Assembly: GCF_000331245.1 (NCBI RefSeq)
Contig: NZ_ANFZ01000006.1
Location: 372,001 to 436,000 of the forward strand
Direction of reading: 5' to 3'
Source: Blastomonas sp. AAP53
Lineage (GTDB): Bacteria; Pseudomonadota; Alphaproteobacteria; Sphingomonadales; Sphingomonadaceae
Length of the DNA stretch: 64,000 bases
Under the pieces are notes generated by a model. That model ran no database searches. It was given only the letters and a program-made list of their open reading frames with translations, and was not told the DNA's origin. Position numbers and translations under genes: made by a program. This document shows, piece after piece, positions 1-8,620 of this stretch. Position 1 is the first letter of the stretch; every line of letters begins with the position of its first letter.

Positions 1-2
1 CG

Positions 3-323
3 CATACGCGGCCCGACGAGATGCTCGCGGGCACGATCACCATCGTCTATCGCGGCGACCGGGGCCGCGTGCGCCATCAGCTGGCGCAGACCCAGGCCGA
101 GTATCTGAAAGAGGTCATCTCCTCGCAACACGTGTTTCTGGAGGATGACCAGTCGCTCGAGGTGCTGCTGGTGCAGGGCCCCGCCGTGCGCCTCAACGAT
201 CTGTGCGATGCCCTGCGCCGGGTGCGCGGCGTCCACCAGCTGCAACTTGTCACCACCACCGCCCTGCTGCCGCCGCTCTACGAGCCGGGCGCGGGCGAGA
301 CCTCCAAGGGAGCCGCCGCATGA
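3..323 (+). CDS. NikR-like transcriptional regulator, C-terminal ACT-like domain (5' end outside window)
   Basis: Only the C-terminal part is present; the reading frame is open to the left edge. The visible residues (AGTITIVY, then EVISSQHVFLEDD, then SLEVLLVQGP) match the ligand-binding/tetramerisation domain of nickel-responsive NikR regulators, whose N-terminal half is a ribbon-helix-helix DNA-binding domain. Aligned by eye without gaps to E. coli NikR from the shared TQ to the shared LE (20 residues between), the nickel ligand H87 is kept, but H76, H89 and C95 correspond to Ala, Phe and Ser. A nickel role is therefore doubtful. The stop overlaps the next start (ATGA), so it is co-transcribed with the guanidine/urea operon and probably controls it. 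The effector is unknown. Confidence 0.75.
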   Translation, partial: HTRPDEMLAGTITIVYRGDRGRVRHQLAQTQAEYLKEVISSQHVFLEDDQSLEVLLVQGPAVRLNDLCDALRRVRGVHQLQLVTTTALLPPLYEPGAGETSKGAAA

Positions 324-1144
324 CTGCCGTATTGAGCGATCCGCTCGCCGCCCGCGACCACGCCCGCGCCATGGCGGGCACCAAGGTCGAAGCCATGCCA
401 GTGCTGCCACCGGTGGCGGATGATCTGCCCGCCGGTGTCTCCGCCGACGGTCTGGTGTGGGAAGAGACCATCGCGGCCGGAGGCTATGCCACCCGTCGGC
501 TAGCGCGGGGCACGCGGCTGCGGCTGATCGACACCCAGGGAGATGCCTGCGCAGGCCTGCAACTGTTCAATGCCGAGATGCCGACCGAGCGGCTGAATGT
601 CGCCGACACGGTCAAGGTGCAGTGGAACGCCTATCTGGGTGCGGGCAAGCTGCTGCTGTCCGACATGGGCCGCGTGCTGATGAGCATTCTCGAGGACGAT
701 GCAGGCACGCACGATGCATTCTGCGGCACCTCGAACGCGGCCACTAACGCGGCCAAATATGGCAACGGGACCAACAGCGGGCCTTGTCCCAATGGTCGCG
801 ACCGCTTTCTGCTGGGCGCGGGCAAGCATGGCCTCGGGCGGCGTGACGTGCACCCATGCATCAACCTGTTCAAGGGCGCGAAGATTGCCGCAGACGGTGC
901 CATCGTTCCCGATATCGGCCCGTTCGCGCCAGGGCGCAGCGTCGTGCTGCGCGCGGAGATGGAGCTGATCGTGGTGATCGCCAACGTGCCGCACGTGCTC
1001 GATCGGCGCCCCGCCTACACGGTGTCGCCGCTGCGCGCGACGGCGTGGCGCGGGCCGGTGACGCCGCCGGGCGACCCCATCCGCAATGCGACGCCGGAGG
1101 GCCAGCGCGCCTTTCTGAACGTCGAAGACCATTTCCGCCGCTGA
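320..1144 (+). CDS. DUF1989 protein, urea carboxylase-associated protein 1 / probable carboxyguanidine deiminase subunit
   Basis: 274 residues, starting at the ATG that overlaps the upstream stop. It is a DUF1989 family protein of the type annotated as urea carboxylase-associated protein 1. Family-typical segments include the D-T-Q-G-D-A-C core near residue 70, a DAFCGTSN stretch and an HPCINLF motif; the conserved Cys, His and Asn residues are candidates for a metal or catalytic site. Proteins of this pair (CgdAB) have been shown in other bacteria to form carboxyguanidine deiminase, which converts carboxyguanidine to allophanate plus ammonia. The neighbours (second DUF1989 protein, carboxylase, allophanate hydrolase) fit that pathway. 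The assignment to guanidine instead of urea is by family and context only. The first 35 or so residues are variable and may be extra. Confidence 0.85.
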   Translation: MTAVLSDPLAARDHARAMAGTKVEAMPVLPPVADDLPAGVSADGLVWEETIAAGGYATRRLARGTRLRLIDTQGDACAGLQLFNAEMPTERLNVADTVKVQWNAYLGAGKLLLSDMGRVLMSILEDDAGTHDAFCGTSNAATNAAKYGNGTNSGPCPNGRDRFLLGAGKHGLGRRDVHPCINLFKGAKIAADGAIVPDIGPFAPGRSVVLRAEMELIVVIANVPHVLDRRPAYTVSPLRATAWRGPVTPPGDPIRNATPEGQRAFLNVEDHFRR

Positions 1145-1161
1145 TCCGCAGGAGCAGACCC

Positions 1162-1797
1162 ATGAGCGTCGATCCCTATCTCGCCGGGCTGAACGGCCCC
1201 ATCGTCCACGATGAAATCGTGGCAGCCCGTGCGCCCTGGCTGCACCATGTCGCTGCCGGGCAGACGTTGCGCATCGTCGATCTGGAGGGAAACCAGGCGG
1301 TCGATTTCCTGCTCTATGCCACCGCCAATGATGCCGAGCGCTACAGCGCGCAGGACACGGTCGCCGCGCAAGGCAACCTGTTCCTGCGCGAAGGGACCGT
1401 GCTGCGCTCCAACGAGGGCCGCGCGATGATGACCATCGCAGCGACTTCGGTCGATTATCACGACACTATTGGCGGTGCGTGCTCGTGTGAATCCAATACC
1501 TTGCGTTACGGACATCACACCAAATCCGAGCACGCCTGCGTCGAGAACTTCCTCGAGGCCAACCTGCTCGAGGGACGCGGCAAGCGCGACATCGTCTCGA
1601 ATATCAACTTCTTCATGAACGTGCCGGTCGAGCCCGATGGGTCGCTGGGCATTGTCGATGGCATTTCGGCGCCGGGCCTCACCGTCGATCTGCGCGCCGA
1701 GATGGATGTGACCGTGGTCGTCTCCAACTGCCCGCAGATCAACAACCCCTGCAACGGCTTCAACCCCACGCCCGTCCGAATGATCGTTGCCGCATGA
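1162..1797 (+). CDS. DUF1989 protein, urea carboxylase-associated protein 2 / probable carboxyguanidine deiminase subunit
   Basis: 211 residues. The ATG at 1162 is chosen because a GGAG sits about ten bases upstream; a longer open frame exists but overlaps the previous gene. It is paralogous to the preceding protein and shows the DUF1989 pattern: DLEGNQAVDFL near residue 45, CSCESNTLRYG, then HACVENF. It is the second subunit type (UAAP2) found beside urea/guanidine carboxylases. With its partner it most likely forms the heteromeric carboxyguanidine deiminase acting between the carboxylase and allophanate hydrolase. No signal peptide; cytoplasmic. The stop overlaps the carboxylase start by ATGA, suggesting fixed stoichiometry. 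Confidence 0.85.
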   Translation: MSVDPYLAGLNGPIVHDEIVAARAPWLHHVAAGQTLRIVDLEGNQAVDFLLYATANDAERYSAQDTVAAQGNLFLREGTVLRSNEGRAMMTIAATSVDYHDTIGGACSCESNTLRYGHHTKSEHACVENFLEANLLEGRGKRDIVSNINFFMNVPVEPDGSLGIVDGISAPGLTVDLRAEMDVTVVVSNCPQINNPCNGFNPTPVRMIVAA

Positions 1798-4700
1798 GCT
1801 ATGACACCGTCCTGATTGCCAACCGCGGTGCCATCGCCACCCGGATCATCCGCACCTTGAGGCGCATGGGGCTGCGCTCGGTTGCGGTCTATTCGGAGGC
1901 CGACGAGGCATCGCTGCACGTTGCGATGGCTGACGAGGCCGTGTGCATCGGCGGTGCGCGCGCGACCGAGAGCTATCTCAACATCGCCGCGATCCTGGAG
2001 GCGGCGCGCAGCACCGGGGCAGGGGCGATCCACCCCGGCTACGGCTTCCTCGCCGAAAACACCGAGTTCGCCGAGGCCTGCGCCGAGGCCGGGATAGTGT
2101 TCATCGGCCCCAGCCCCGACAACATTCGCACTTTCGGCCTCAAGCACAGCGCCCGCGCGCTCGCGGCGGCGCATGATGTTCCGCTGGCACCGGGCACCGA
2201 TCTGCTGACCGATGAGGATGACGCCGCTCAGGCTGCCCATGGCATCGGCTATCCCGTCATGCTCAAGGCGACCGCAGGCGGCGGCGGCATCGGCATGCGC
2301 ATCTGCGAAAACGAGGCCGATGTGCGCGAGGGCTTCGCCACCGTCGCACGGCTGGGCCAGGGCAATTTCGGCGATGCTGGCGTGTTTCTCGAACGCTATA
2401 TTCGCCGCGCGCGGCATATCGAGGTGCAGATCTTCGGCGATGGCGAGGGTCATGTCGTCGCGCTGGGCGAGCGCGATTGCTCGCTCCAGCGGCGCAACCA
2501 GAAGGTGGTCGAGGAAGCGCCCGCGCCCTTGCTACCCGAAGGCATCCGCTCCGCGCTGTATGCCGCGGCGATCCGTCTGGGGCAGGCGGCGCAATACCGC
2601 TCCGCCGGTACGGTCGAATTCCTCTACGATGCCGAGCGGCACGAGTTCTTCTTCCTCGAGATGAACACCCGGCTGCAGGTTGAGCATGGTGTCACCGAAG
2701 AGGTGATGGGCATCGATCTGGTCGAATGGATGGTGCGCGGCGGGCAGGGCGATTTCGCCTTCCTGCAGGACGCCCCGACGCAGCCCAAAGGCCATTCGGT
2801 GCAGGTGCGGCTCTATGCCGAAGACCCCGCCAATGATTATCGCCCGACATCGGGCACGCTGACAGCGGTGACCTTCCCCGCCGACATCCGCGCCGAGACC
2901 TGGGTGATGGCGGGCAGCACGGTCAGCGCGTGGTACGACCCGATGCTGGCCAAGCTGATCGTCCATGCCGAAACCCGCGAGGCTGCGGTCGCCGCGATGC
3001 AGGCCGCGCTCGACGAGAGCCGGATCGACGGCATCGAGAGCAACCTGCGCTGGCTGCGCGAGGTGGTGCGCTCACCCGAATTCGTCAGCGGCGATGTATC
3101 GACGCGGGCGCTTGATTCCATCGAATACCATCCACGCAGCATTCAGGTCGTCAGCGGCGGTACCGCGACCACGGTGCAGGATTGGCCCGGCCGCCAGCGG
3201 CTGTGGTCGGTGGGCGTCCCGCCTTCGGGGCCGATGGACGACCAGTCGTTCCGGCTGGGCAACCGGCTGCTGGGCAATCCGGAGGGGACATCGGGGCTGG
3301 AGGTCATCGTCACCGGCCCGACATTGCTGTTCAATGCGCCCGCGCGCATTTGCCTGACCGGTGCGGATTTTCAGGCGACGCTCGATGGCGCGCCGGTGCC
3401 ACGCGGGGCTCCGGTCGATATCGCGGCGGGCCAGACGCTGGCGCTGGGCAAGCTTTCGGGCGGCGGCTGGCGCGGCTATATCCTGTTTGCCGGCGGGCTC
3501 GATATCGCGCCGTACCTCGACAGCACGAGCACGTTCGAACTCGGCCAGTTCGGCGGGCACGCCGGGCGCAAGCTGCTCGCGGGCGATACGCTGCATCTGG
3601 CGGGCGACACCGTTGGCGATGCGCTCGCGGCCACGACACTGCCCGATCTGGCGGGCGAATGGACGCTGCGCGTGCTCTACGGCCCGCACGGCGCACCTGA
3701 TTTCTTCACGAAAGAGGATGTCGATACCTTCATCGCTGCCGATTGGCAGGTGCATTACAACTCCAACCGCACCGGTGTGCGCCTGATCGGCCCCAAGCCG
3801 GTCTGGGCGCGCAAGGATGGCGGGGAGGCGGGGCTGCACCCGTCGAACATCCACGACAACCCCTATGCCATCGGCGCGGTCGATTTCACCGGCGACATGC
3901 CGATCATCCTCGGTCCCGACGGCCCTTCGCTCGGCGGCTTTGTCTGTCCGTTCGTGGTGATTGCCGCTGATCGCTGGAAGATCGGGCAGCTCTCGCCGGG
4001 TGACAAATTGCGCTTCGTGCCGGTCAATGCGCACGATGCCTTTGCTGCGGACAGCCTGCAGCGTCGGCTGCTGACTACCGGCGAAAGCCACATGGTCAGC
4101 CCGGCTCGGCCGATCGAGACACTGTCGCCGATCCTGGGCGTCATCAGCGAAAGCCCGCAGCGCCCGCGCACCGTCTATCGGCAGCAGGGCGACCGCAACA
4201 TCCTGGTCGAATACGGCCCGATCGTGCTCGATATCGAGCTGCGCATCCGCGTGCAGGCGCTGCTGACCGAGCTCGAGCGCATGGCCTTGCCCGGGGTGAT
4301 CGATATCGTGCCCGGCATCCGGTCGCTGCAGTTCCATTTCGATGGCGTCACGATGACGCAGGGCATGGCGCTGGCGGCCTTGATGGCGGCCGAAGAGCGG
4401 CTGGGCGATCTGGAGGATTTCACCATCCCCTCGCGCATCGTCCACCTGCCATTGAGCTGGCGCGACCCCGCGATCATCGAGACGATCGAGAAATACATGG
4501 GCGCGGTGCGCGACGATGCACCGTGGTGCCCGGACAATATCGAGTTCATCCGCCGCATCAATGGCCTGCCCGATACGGCAGCGGTCGAAAACCTGATCTT
4601 CGATGCCAATTATCTCGTGCTGGGGCTGGGTGACGTCTATCTCGGCGCGCCGGTCGCGACCCCGGTCGACCCAAGGCACCGGCTGGTCACCACCAAATAC

Positions 4701-5384
4701 AATCCGGCGCGCACCTGGACCCCGCCCAATGTCGTGGGCATCGGCGGCGCGTATATGTGCATCTACGGCATGGAGGGGCCGGGCGGCTATCAGCTGTTCG
4801 GGCGCACGATCCAGGTGTGGAACACCTATCGCCAGACCGACGCCTTTACCGAAGGCAAACCCTGGCTTCTGCGCTTCTTCGACCAGATCCGTTTCTATCC
4901 GGTGAGCGCCGATGAACTGACCGAATGGCGGCGCGATTTCCCCAGCGGCAGGCGATCGATCCGCATCGAGCCATCGGAGTTCCGGCTCGCGGACTATCGC
5001 GCGTTTCTGGCTGATAACGCCGAAGCCATTTCCGGGTTCGAGGCACAGCGACAGGCCGCGTTCGATGCGGAGCGCGCCGAATGGCAAAGGCTGGGCGAGT
5101 TCGACCGCACCGATGTCGCAGAGGTGGCGGTCGCCGCCGAGCAGGTCGAGGTACCCGAGGGCGCCGATCTGGTCGAAACGCCCTTTGGCGGCAGCGTGTG
5201 GAAGATGCTGGTTTCGGTCGGCGACGAGGTCGAGGCGGGCGATGCCATCGCGATCATCGAGGCGATGAAGATGGAATGCCGCGTGGACAGCCCCGGCGCG
5301 GGAACGATCTCCGCGCTCTATGCGCGCGAACGCCAGTCGATCCTGCCGGGCGAGCCGATCCTCGCACTGACGAGGCACGCATGA
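1794..5384 (+). CDS. Biotin-dependent urea/guanidine carboxylase
   Basis: 1196 residues, full length for bacterial single-chain urea carboxylase. Domains in order: biotin carboxylase (about 1-450) with the ATP-grasp glycine loop and EMNTRLQVEH; a KipA/AHS2-like carboxyltransferase half beginning near VVSGGTATTVQDWPG; a KipI/AHS1-like half near QGDRNILVEYGP; and a C-terminal biotin carrier domain with EAMKMEC, the biotinylated lysine being about residue 1159. The enzyme uses ATP and bicarbonate to carboxylate urea to allophanate, or guanidine to carboxyguanidine. Many genes so annotated beside DUF1989 pairs are guanidine carboxylases. The gene is coupled by ATGA to both neighbours. Unlike yeast urea amidolyase, the hydrolase is a separate protein. 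Substrate preference cannot be read directly from sequence here. Confidence 0.92.
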   Translation: MSYDTVLIANRGAIATRIIRTLRRMGLRSVAVYSEADEASLHVAMADEAVCIGGARATESYLNIAAILEAARSTGAGAIHPGYGFLAENTEFAEACAEAGIVFIGPSPDNIRTFGLKHSARALAAAHDVPLAPGTDLLTDEDDAAQAAHGIGYPVMLKATAGGGGIGMRICENEADVREGFATVARLGQGNFGDAGVFLERYIRRARHIEVQIFGDGEGHVVALGERDCSLQRRNQKVVEEAPAPLLPEGIRSALYAAAIRLGQAAQYRSAGTVEFLYDAERHEFFFLEMNTRLQVEHGVTEEVMGIDLVEWMVRGGQGDFAFLQDAPTQPKGHSVQVRLYAEDPANDYRPTSGTLTAVTFPADIRAETWVMAGSTVSAWYDPMLAKLIVHAETREAAVAAMQAALDESRIDGIESNLRWLREVVRSPEFVSGDVSTRALDSIEYHPRSIQVVSGGTATTVQDWPGRQRLWSVGVPPSGPMDDQSFRLGNRLLGNPEGTSGLEVIVTGPTLLFNAPARICLTGADFQATLDGAPVPRGAPVDIAAGQTLALGKLSGGGWRGYILFAGGLDIAPYLDSTSTFELGQFGGHAGRKLLAGDTLHLAGDTVGDALAATTLPDLAGEWTLRVLYGPHGAPDFFTKEDVDTFIAADWQVHYNSNRTGVRLIGPKPVWARKDGGEAGLHPSNIHDNPYAIGAVDFTGDMPIILGPDGPSLGGFVCPFVVIAADRWKIGQLSPGDKLRFVPVNAHDAFAADSLQRRLLTTGESHMVSPARPIETLSPILGVISESPQRPRTVYRQQGDRNILVEYGPIVLDIELRIRVQALLTELERMALPGVIDIVPGIRSLQFHFDGVTMTQGMALAALMAAEERLGDLEDFTIPSRIVHLPLSWRDPAIIETIEKYMGAVRDDAPWCPDNIEFIRRINGLPDTAAVENLIFDANYLVLGLGDVYLGAPVATPVDPRHRLVTTKYNPARTWTPPNVVGIGGAYMCIYGMEGPGGYQLFGRTIQVWNTYRQTDAFTEGKPWLLRFFDQIRFYPVSADELTEWRRDFPSGRRSIRIEPSEFRLADYRAFLADNAEAISGFEAQRQAAFDAERAEWQRLGEFDRTDVAEVAVAAEQVEVPEGADLVETPFGGSVWKMLVSVGDEVEAGDAIAIIEAMKMECRVDSPGAGTISALYARERQSILPGEPILALTRHA

Positions 5385-7150
5385 CCGCGCCCGCCCGTCT
5401 CAGTGTCGGGGCCATCGCGCGGGCCGTCAATGCAGGAGAGGCCAGCGCGGTCGCGATTGCAGAAGACAGCCTGGCGCGGATCGCGGCCTATGATGCCGTA
5501 CAGCCGCAGATCTGGATCAGCCGCACGGCGCCCGACGATGTGATCGCGGCGGCGCGCGCTATCGATGCGCGGGTGGCGGCAGGTGAGACGCTGCCGCTCG
5601 CCGGGGTGCCGTTTGCGGTCAAGGACAATATCGATGTCGCAGGGTTGGAGACGACGGCGGGCTGCCCCGCTTTCGCCTACCGGCCTGAAGCTTCCGCCAC
5701 CGTGGTCGAACGCTTGCTGGCGGCGGGCGCGATCTGCGTCGGCAAGACCAACCTCGATCAGTTCGCCACCGGGCTCAACGGCACGCGCAGCCCTTATGGC
5801 GCACCGCGCAACGCGTATAACCTGGCCTATGTCAGCGGCGGCTCCAGCTCGGGCTCGGCCAGCGCAACGGCCGCCGGTCTGGTCGCCTTCGCGCTGGGCA
5901 CCGATACTGCAGGCTCGGGCCGGGTGCCGGCGGCGTTTCAGCATCTGACCGGCTTCAAGCCCAGCAAGGGCCGGTGGAGCAACCGGGGGCTGGTGCCCGC
6001 CTGCCGCACGCTGGATTGCATCACGGTGTTTACCGACGATACCGCTGATGCGCGGCTGATCGATGCCGTGGTCGCGGGTTTCGATGCGGCGGATGCCTGG
6101 TCCAAGCCGCTAGCCAACCGCGCGATTGCGCCTCGCACCATCGGCGTGCCGCGGCGCGACCAGCGGGTGTTCTTTGGCGATCTGGATTCCGAGTATCTGT
6201 ACGACCGGGCGCTGGAAAAACTGGCAACACTGGGGTCAATTGTCGAGATCGATTACGCCCCGCTGCAGGAGGCGGCGCAGTTGCTGTACAGCGGCCCGTG
6301 GGTGGCGGAACGCACAGCAGCCATGGAAAGCCTGCTCGCCAGCGACCCCGATGCCATCGACCCGACAGTGCGCGAGATTGTGGCGGCAGGGCTGGAAACC
6401 CGCGCGGTCGATCTGTTCAACGGCATCTACCGGCTCGCCGAATTGAAGCGCCATGCCGATACCTTGTGGGAGAGCATCGACCTGATGGTCTTCCCGACGG
6501 CTGGCACGACCTACCGCGTCTCCGAACTTCAGGCCGCGCCGATCGCGCTCAACAGCGCGCTGGGGTTCTACACCAACTTCGTCAACCTGCTCGATATGGC
6601 CGCGCTTGCGGTTCCTGCGGGCACGCGGGCCAATGGTACCGGTTTTGGCATCACCCTGATTGGCCCTGCCGATACCGACCTTGCGCTGCTCGATGCGGCG
6701 GACGCCTATCTTTCGGTGGCCGATCTTCCCGGTCCACCCCCGCTCGATCTGGAGGGTAAAATGCAGACCGTGAAACTGGCCGTCGTCGGCGCGCATCTGA
6801 AAGACATGCCGCTGCACTGGCAGCTGACCTCGCGCGAGGCGAGCTTTGTCGGCGCGTTCGAGACAGCGCCCGAGTACCGGCTCTATGCCATCGCGAACAG
6901 CGTCCCGCCCAAGCCCGCGCTGGTGCACAGCCCCGAAGGCGCCGCGATCAAGGTCGAGGTGTACGAGATGGGCGTTGCTGAGTTCGGCAGCTTCGTCGTC
7001 GAGGTGCCGCCGCCGCTGGCGATCGGCACCGTGACACTGGCCGATGGCACTTCGGTCAAGGGCTTCGTCGCCGAACCGCGCGCGCTGACCGGCGCTGAGG
7101 ACATCACGCATCTGGGGGGCTGGCGCGCGTACATCGCGCAAATGGCCTGA
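5381..7150 (+). CDS. atzF: Allophanate hydrolase
   Basis: 589 residues. The N-terminal amidase-signature domain carries the Ser-cisSer-Lys triad: K81 in FAVKDNI, S155 in SGGSSSG and S179 in DTAGSGR. Their spacing (74 and 24) equals that of the triad described for Pseudomonas AtzF. The C-terminal domain from about residue 460 (KLAVVGAHLKDMPLHWQL) is the AtzF-type accessory domain, present and apparently complete. It hydrolyses allophanate to CO2 and ammonia, the last step of urea or guanidine nitrogen release. The ATG overlaps the carboxylase stop (ATGA), so it is the fifth gene of the operon. Cytoplasmic; no signal peptide. Confidence 0.93.
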   Translation: MTAPARLSVGAIARAVNAGEASAVAIAEDSLARIAAYDAVQPQIWISRTAPDDVIAAARAIDARVAAGETLPLAGVPFAVKDNIDVAGLETTAGCPAFAYRPEASATVVERLLAAGAICVGKTNLDQFATGLNGTRSPYGAPRNAYNLAYVSGGSSSGSASATAAGLVAFALGTDTAGSGRVPAAFQHLTGFKPSKGRWSNRGLVPACRTLDCITVFTDDTADARLIDAVVAGFDAADAWSKPLANRAIAPRTIGVPRRDQRVFFGDLDSEYLYDRALEKLATLGSIVEIDYAPLQEAAQLLYSGPWVAERTAAMESLLASDPDAIDPTVREIVAAGLETRAVDLFNGIYRLAELKRHADTLWESIDLMVFPTAGTTYRVSELQAAPIALNSALGFYTNFVNLLDMAALAVPAGTRANGTGFGITLIGPADTDLALLDAADAYLSVADLPGPPPLDLEGKMQTVKLAVVGAHLKDMPLHWQLTSREASFVGAFETAPEYRLYAIANSVPPKPALVHSPEGAAIKVEVYEMGVAEFGSFVVEVPPPLAIGTVTLADGTSVKGFVAEPRALTGAEDITHLGGWRAYIAQMA

Positions 7151-7178
7151 TTTTTCGGATAGTTGGAAAGGGCAGTTG

Positions 7179-8111
7179 ATGCAGAAACTTCGCATGACGA
7201 CCGCAGCAGTTGCGGCAGGACTCTCCGCTCTTTCGCCGATGGCGCAGGCGCATCCCGAACAGGTGATCGATGTACCCGGCTTTGCCGATTTCCTCGCGGT
7301 CGACGGCGACAGCGTCTGGGCCACCAACGATGGCCGCGTCGAACGCTGGTCGCGCAAGGGCAAGATCGCAGGCGTGCCGATGTCCAAGCCCTGCGGCGCG
7401 ATGGCGATCCTGGACGGATCATTATGGGTGGCCGATTGCAAGGAAAAGGCACTCGTCCGCATCGATACCCAGTCCGCGCAGAAAATCGCGACGGTTCAGA
7501 CTGGCCTGGCGAGCAGCGGAGAGCTAAACGTGGTGGCCGGGGCCGGGTCGATCTGGGTGGCGAGCGACAATGTGGCGGGCAAGGTTGCGCGCGTGGACCC
7601 TGCGACCAATGCTGTGGTCGCCAGCATCACGGTCAGTCCCGGCACCTGGTATCTGGCGTACGGGTTCGATGCGGTGTGGGTTGTCAGCAGCGAGAGCAAG
7701 ACGATTCAGCGGATCGACCCTGCCACCAACACGGTCACGAAAACAACGCAGCTGGGCAACATCCCCGGCTTCCTGACGACCGGCGAAGGCGCCGTATGGG
7801 TGCAGGAGCAGGGCGATGGCACGGTCGCGAAGATCGACCCGGAAACGGGCGAGGTGCTTGGCCGGGCCAAGGTCGGCGCGGTGCTGAAATACGGGGATAT
7901 CGACACCGGCGCCGGCATGGTGTGGCTGCGCACCACCGAGGACCAGACCTTTGTCGCGATCGATCCGAAGACGCTCGACGTCGTTGCACGGATTGGCAAG
8001 GCCGAGGGCAGCGGCGCACTGCGCTATGCGGTAACCGGTCTTTGGACCTCAGCGCATGATGTGCACACGCTGACCTGGTGGCCCGCGCCGATCCTCACGC
8101 CCGCGCCATGA
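7179..8111 (+). CDS. Secreted YncE/Vgb-like beta-propeller protein
   Basis: 310 residues. The start is the second of two adjacent start-like codons, with a GAAAGGG ribosome site upstream. A signal peptide (hydrophobic stretch ending AQA-H near residue 24) predicts periplasmic export. The mature part has about six repeats of the form VW(V/A)-x-DG-x-V-x-RIDP-x-T-x-x-V, typical of NHL/YncE/virginiamycin-lyase-like propeller blades. It lies 28 bases after allophanate hydrolase on the same strand, so it is probably in the operon. Its function is unknown. It might bind a ligand or support uptake, but nothing in the sequence proves this, and the Vgb lyase catalytic residues were not identified. Confidence 0.75.
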   Translation: MQKLRMTTAAVAAGLSALSPMAQAHPEQVIDVPGFADFLAVDGDSVWATNDGRVERWSRKGKIAGVPMSKPCGAMAILDGSLWVADCKEKALVRIDTQSAQKIATVQTGLASSGELNVVAGAGSIWVASDNVAGKVARVDPATNAVVASITVSPGTWYLAYGFDAVWVVSSESKTIQRIDPATNTVTKTTQLGNIPGFLTTGEGAVWVQEQGDGTVAKIDPETGEVLGRAKVGAVLKYGDIDTGAGMVWLRTTEDQTFVAIDPKTLDVVARIGKAEGSGALRYAVTGLWTSAHDVHTLTWWPAPILTPAP

Positions 8112-8159
8112 CCTGTATCGCCACCCGAAGGGGCGGTGGCGATACAGGCAGGGAAACGG

Positions 8160-8495
8160 TCAGCGCAGCGAGGCGACCTGGGTCGACCGCTTGGGCGTGG
8201 CGCTGGCAAGACGGGCTTCGATCTGCGAGCGGACATCGGCAGCGACCGACGCGCGGCACTGCTGGGCCTGTGCCTGAACCGCCAGATGCAAGCCGGACAG
8301 ACGCTCGCCGCACACGCTGCGCGCGGCCTGATCGACGCGGACGGCAAGGCGCTGCTGGCCGTCAGCGGTGGACAGGTCCAGACCCTGCAGGTTGAGGATC
8401 GCCTTGTCCTTGGCAAAGGGGTTTTCGGTGGCGGCTGCGCCCGTGGCGGTCAGCGCGAAGGCGAGGGTGGCGAATGCCACGAGCCCGGTTTTCAT
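8160..8495 (-). CDS. UrcA family secreted protein
   Basis: 111 residues starting at the ATG preceded by a strong AGGAG site. A short signal peptide ends in GAAATEN. The mature part has the UrcA-like layout of sphingomonads and caulobacters: a conserved LDLSTADGQQRLAVRVDQAA stretch, then a Cys pair (VCGERL and QQCRASV) about 25 residues apart that probably forms a disulfide. The family has no known function; it is small, exported and often strongly expressed. It is a single-gene unit reading towards the propeller gene, with which it is convergent. A promoter-like sequence lies just upstream. Confidence 0.8.
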   Translation of the reverse strand: MKTGLVAFATLAFALTATGAAATENPFAKDKAILNLQGLDLSTADGQQRLAVRVDQAARSVCGERLSGLHLAVQAQAQQCRASVAADVRSQIEARLASATPKRSTQVASLR

Positions 8496-8544
8496 ATGAC
8501 ATCTCCTGCAAATGACAGACACGGCTCTTTGGCCGCTGGGATCA

Positions 8545-8573
8545 TTCCTAGCAGGAGGCGTCAAAACTTTCAA
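8545..8573 (-). promoter_or_regulatory. Candidate promoter of the UrcA gene
   Basis: Read on the minus strand, TTGAAA (8573-8568) is followed after 17 bases by TAGGAA (8550-8545). This would give a leader of roughly 40 bases to the UrcA start at 8495. The surrounding 125 bases are clearly richer in A and T than the flanking genes. The -10 match is only moderate, so this is a suggestion. Confidence 0.35.
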
Positions 8574-8620
8574 TATATAACACGGTATTGTACTTTTATT
8601 ACTTCAACCTTGAGGCGTTA

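Noticed and set aside
203-319. Upstream extension of the first DUF1989 gene
   Set aside because: It overlaps the NikR-like gene out of frame; the ATGA-coupled ATG at 320 is the better start.
1-320. Guanidine riboswitch inside the window
   Set aside because: The operon start lies to the left of the window; no riboswitch-like structure can be placed in the visible part.
3072-5378. A 768-codon minus-strand frame opposite the carboxylase
   Set aside because: Composition is rich in Arg, His, Asp and Gln, typical of high-GC antisense frames, and the sense gene is certain.
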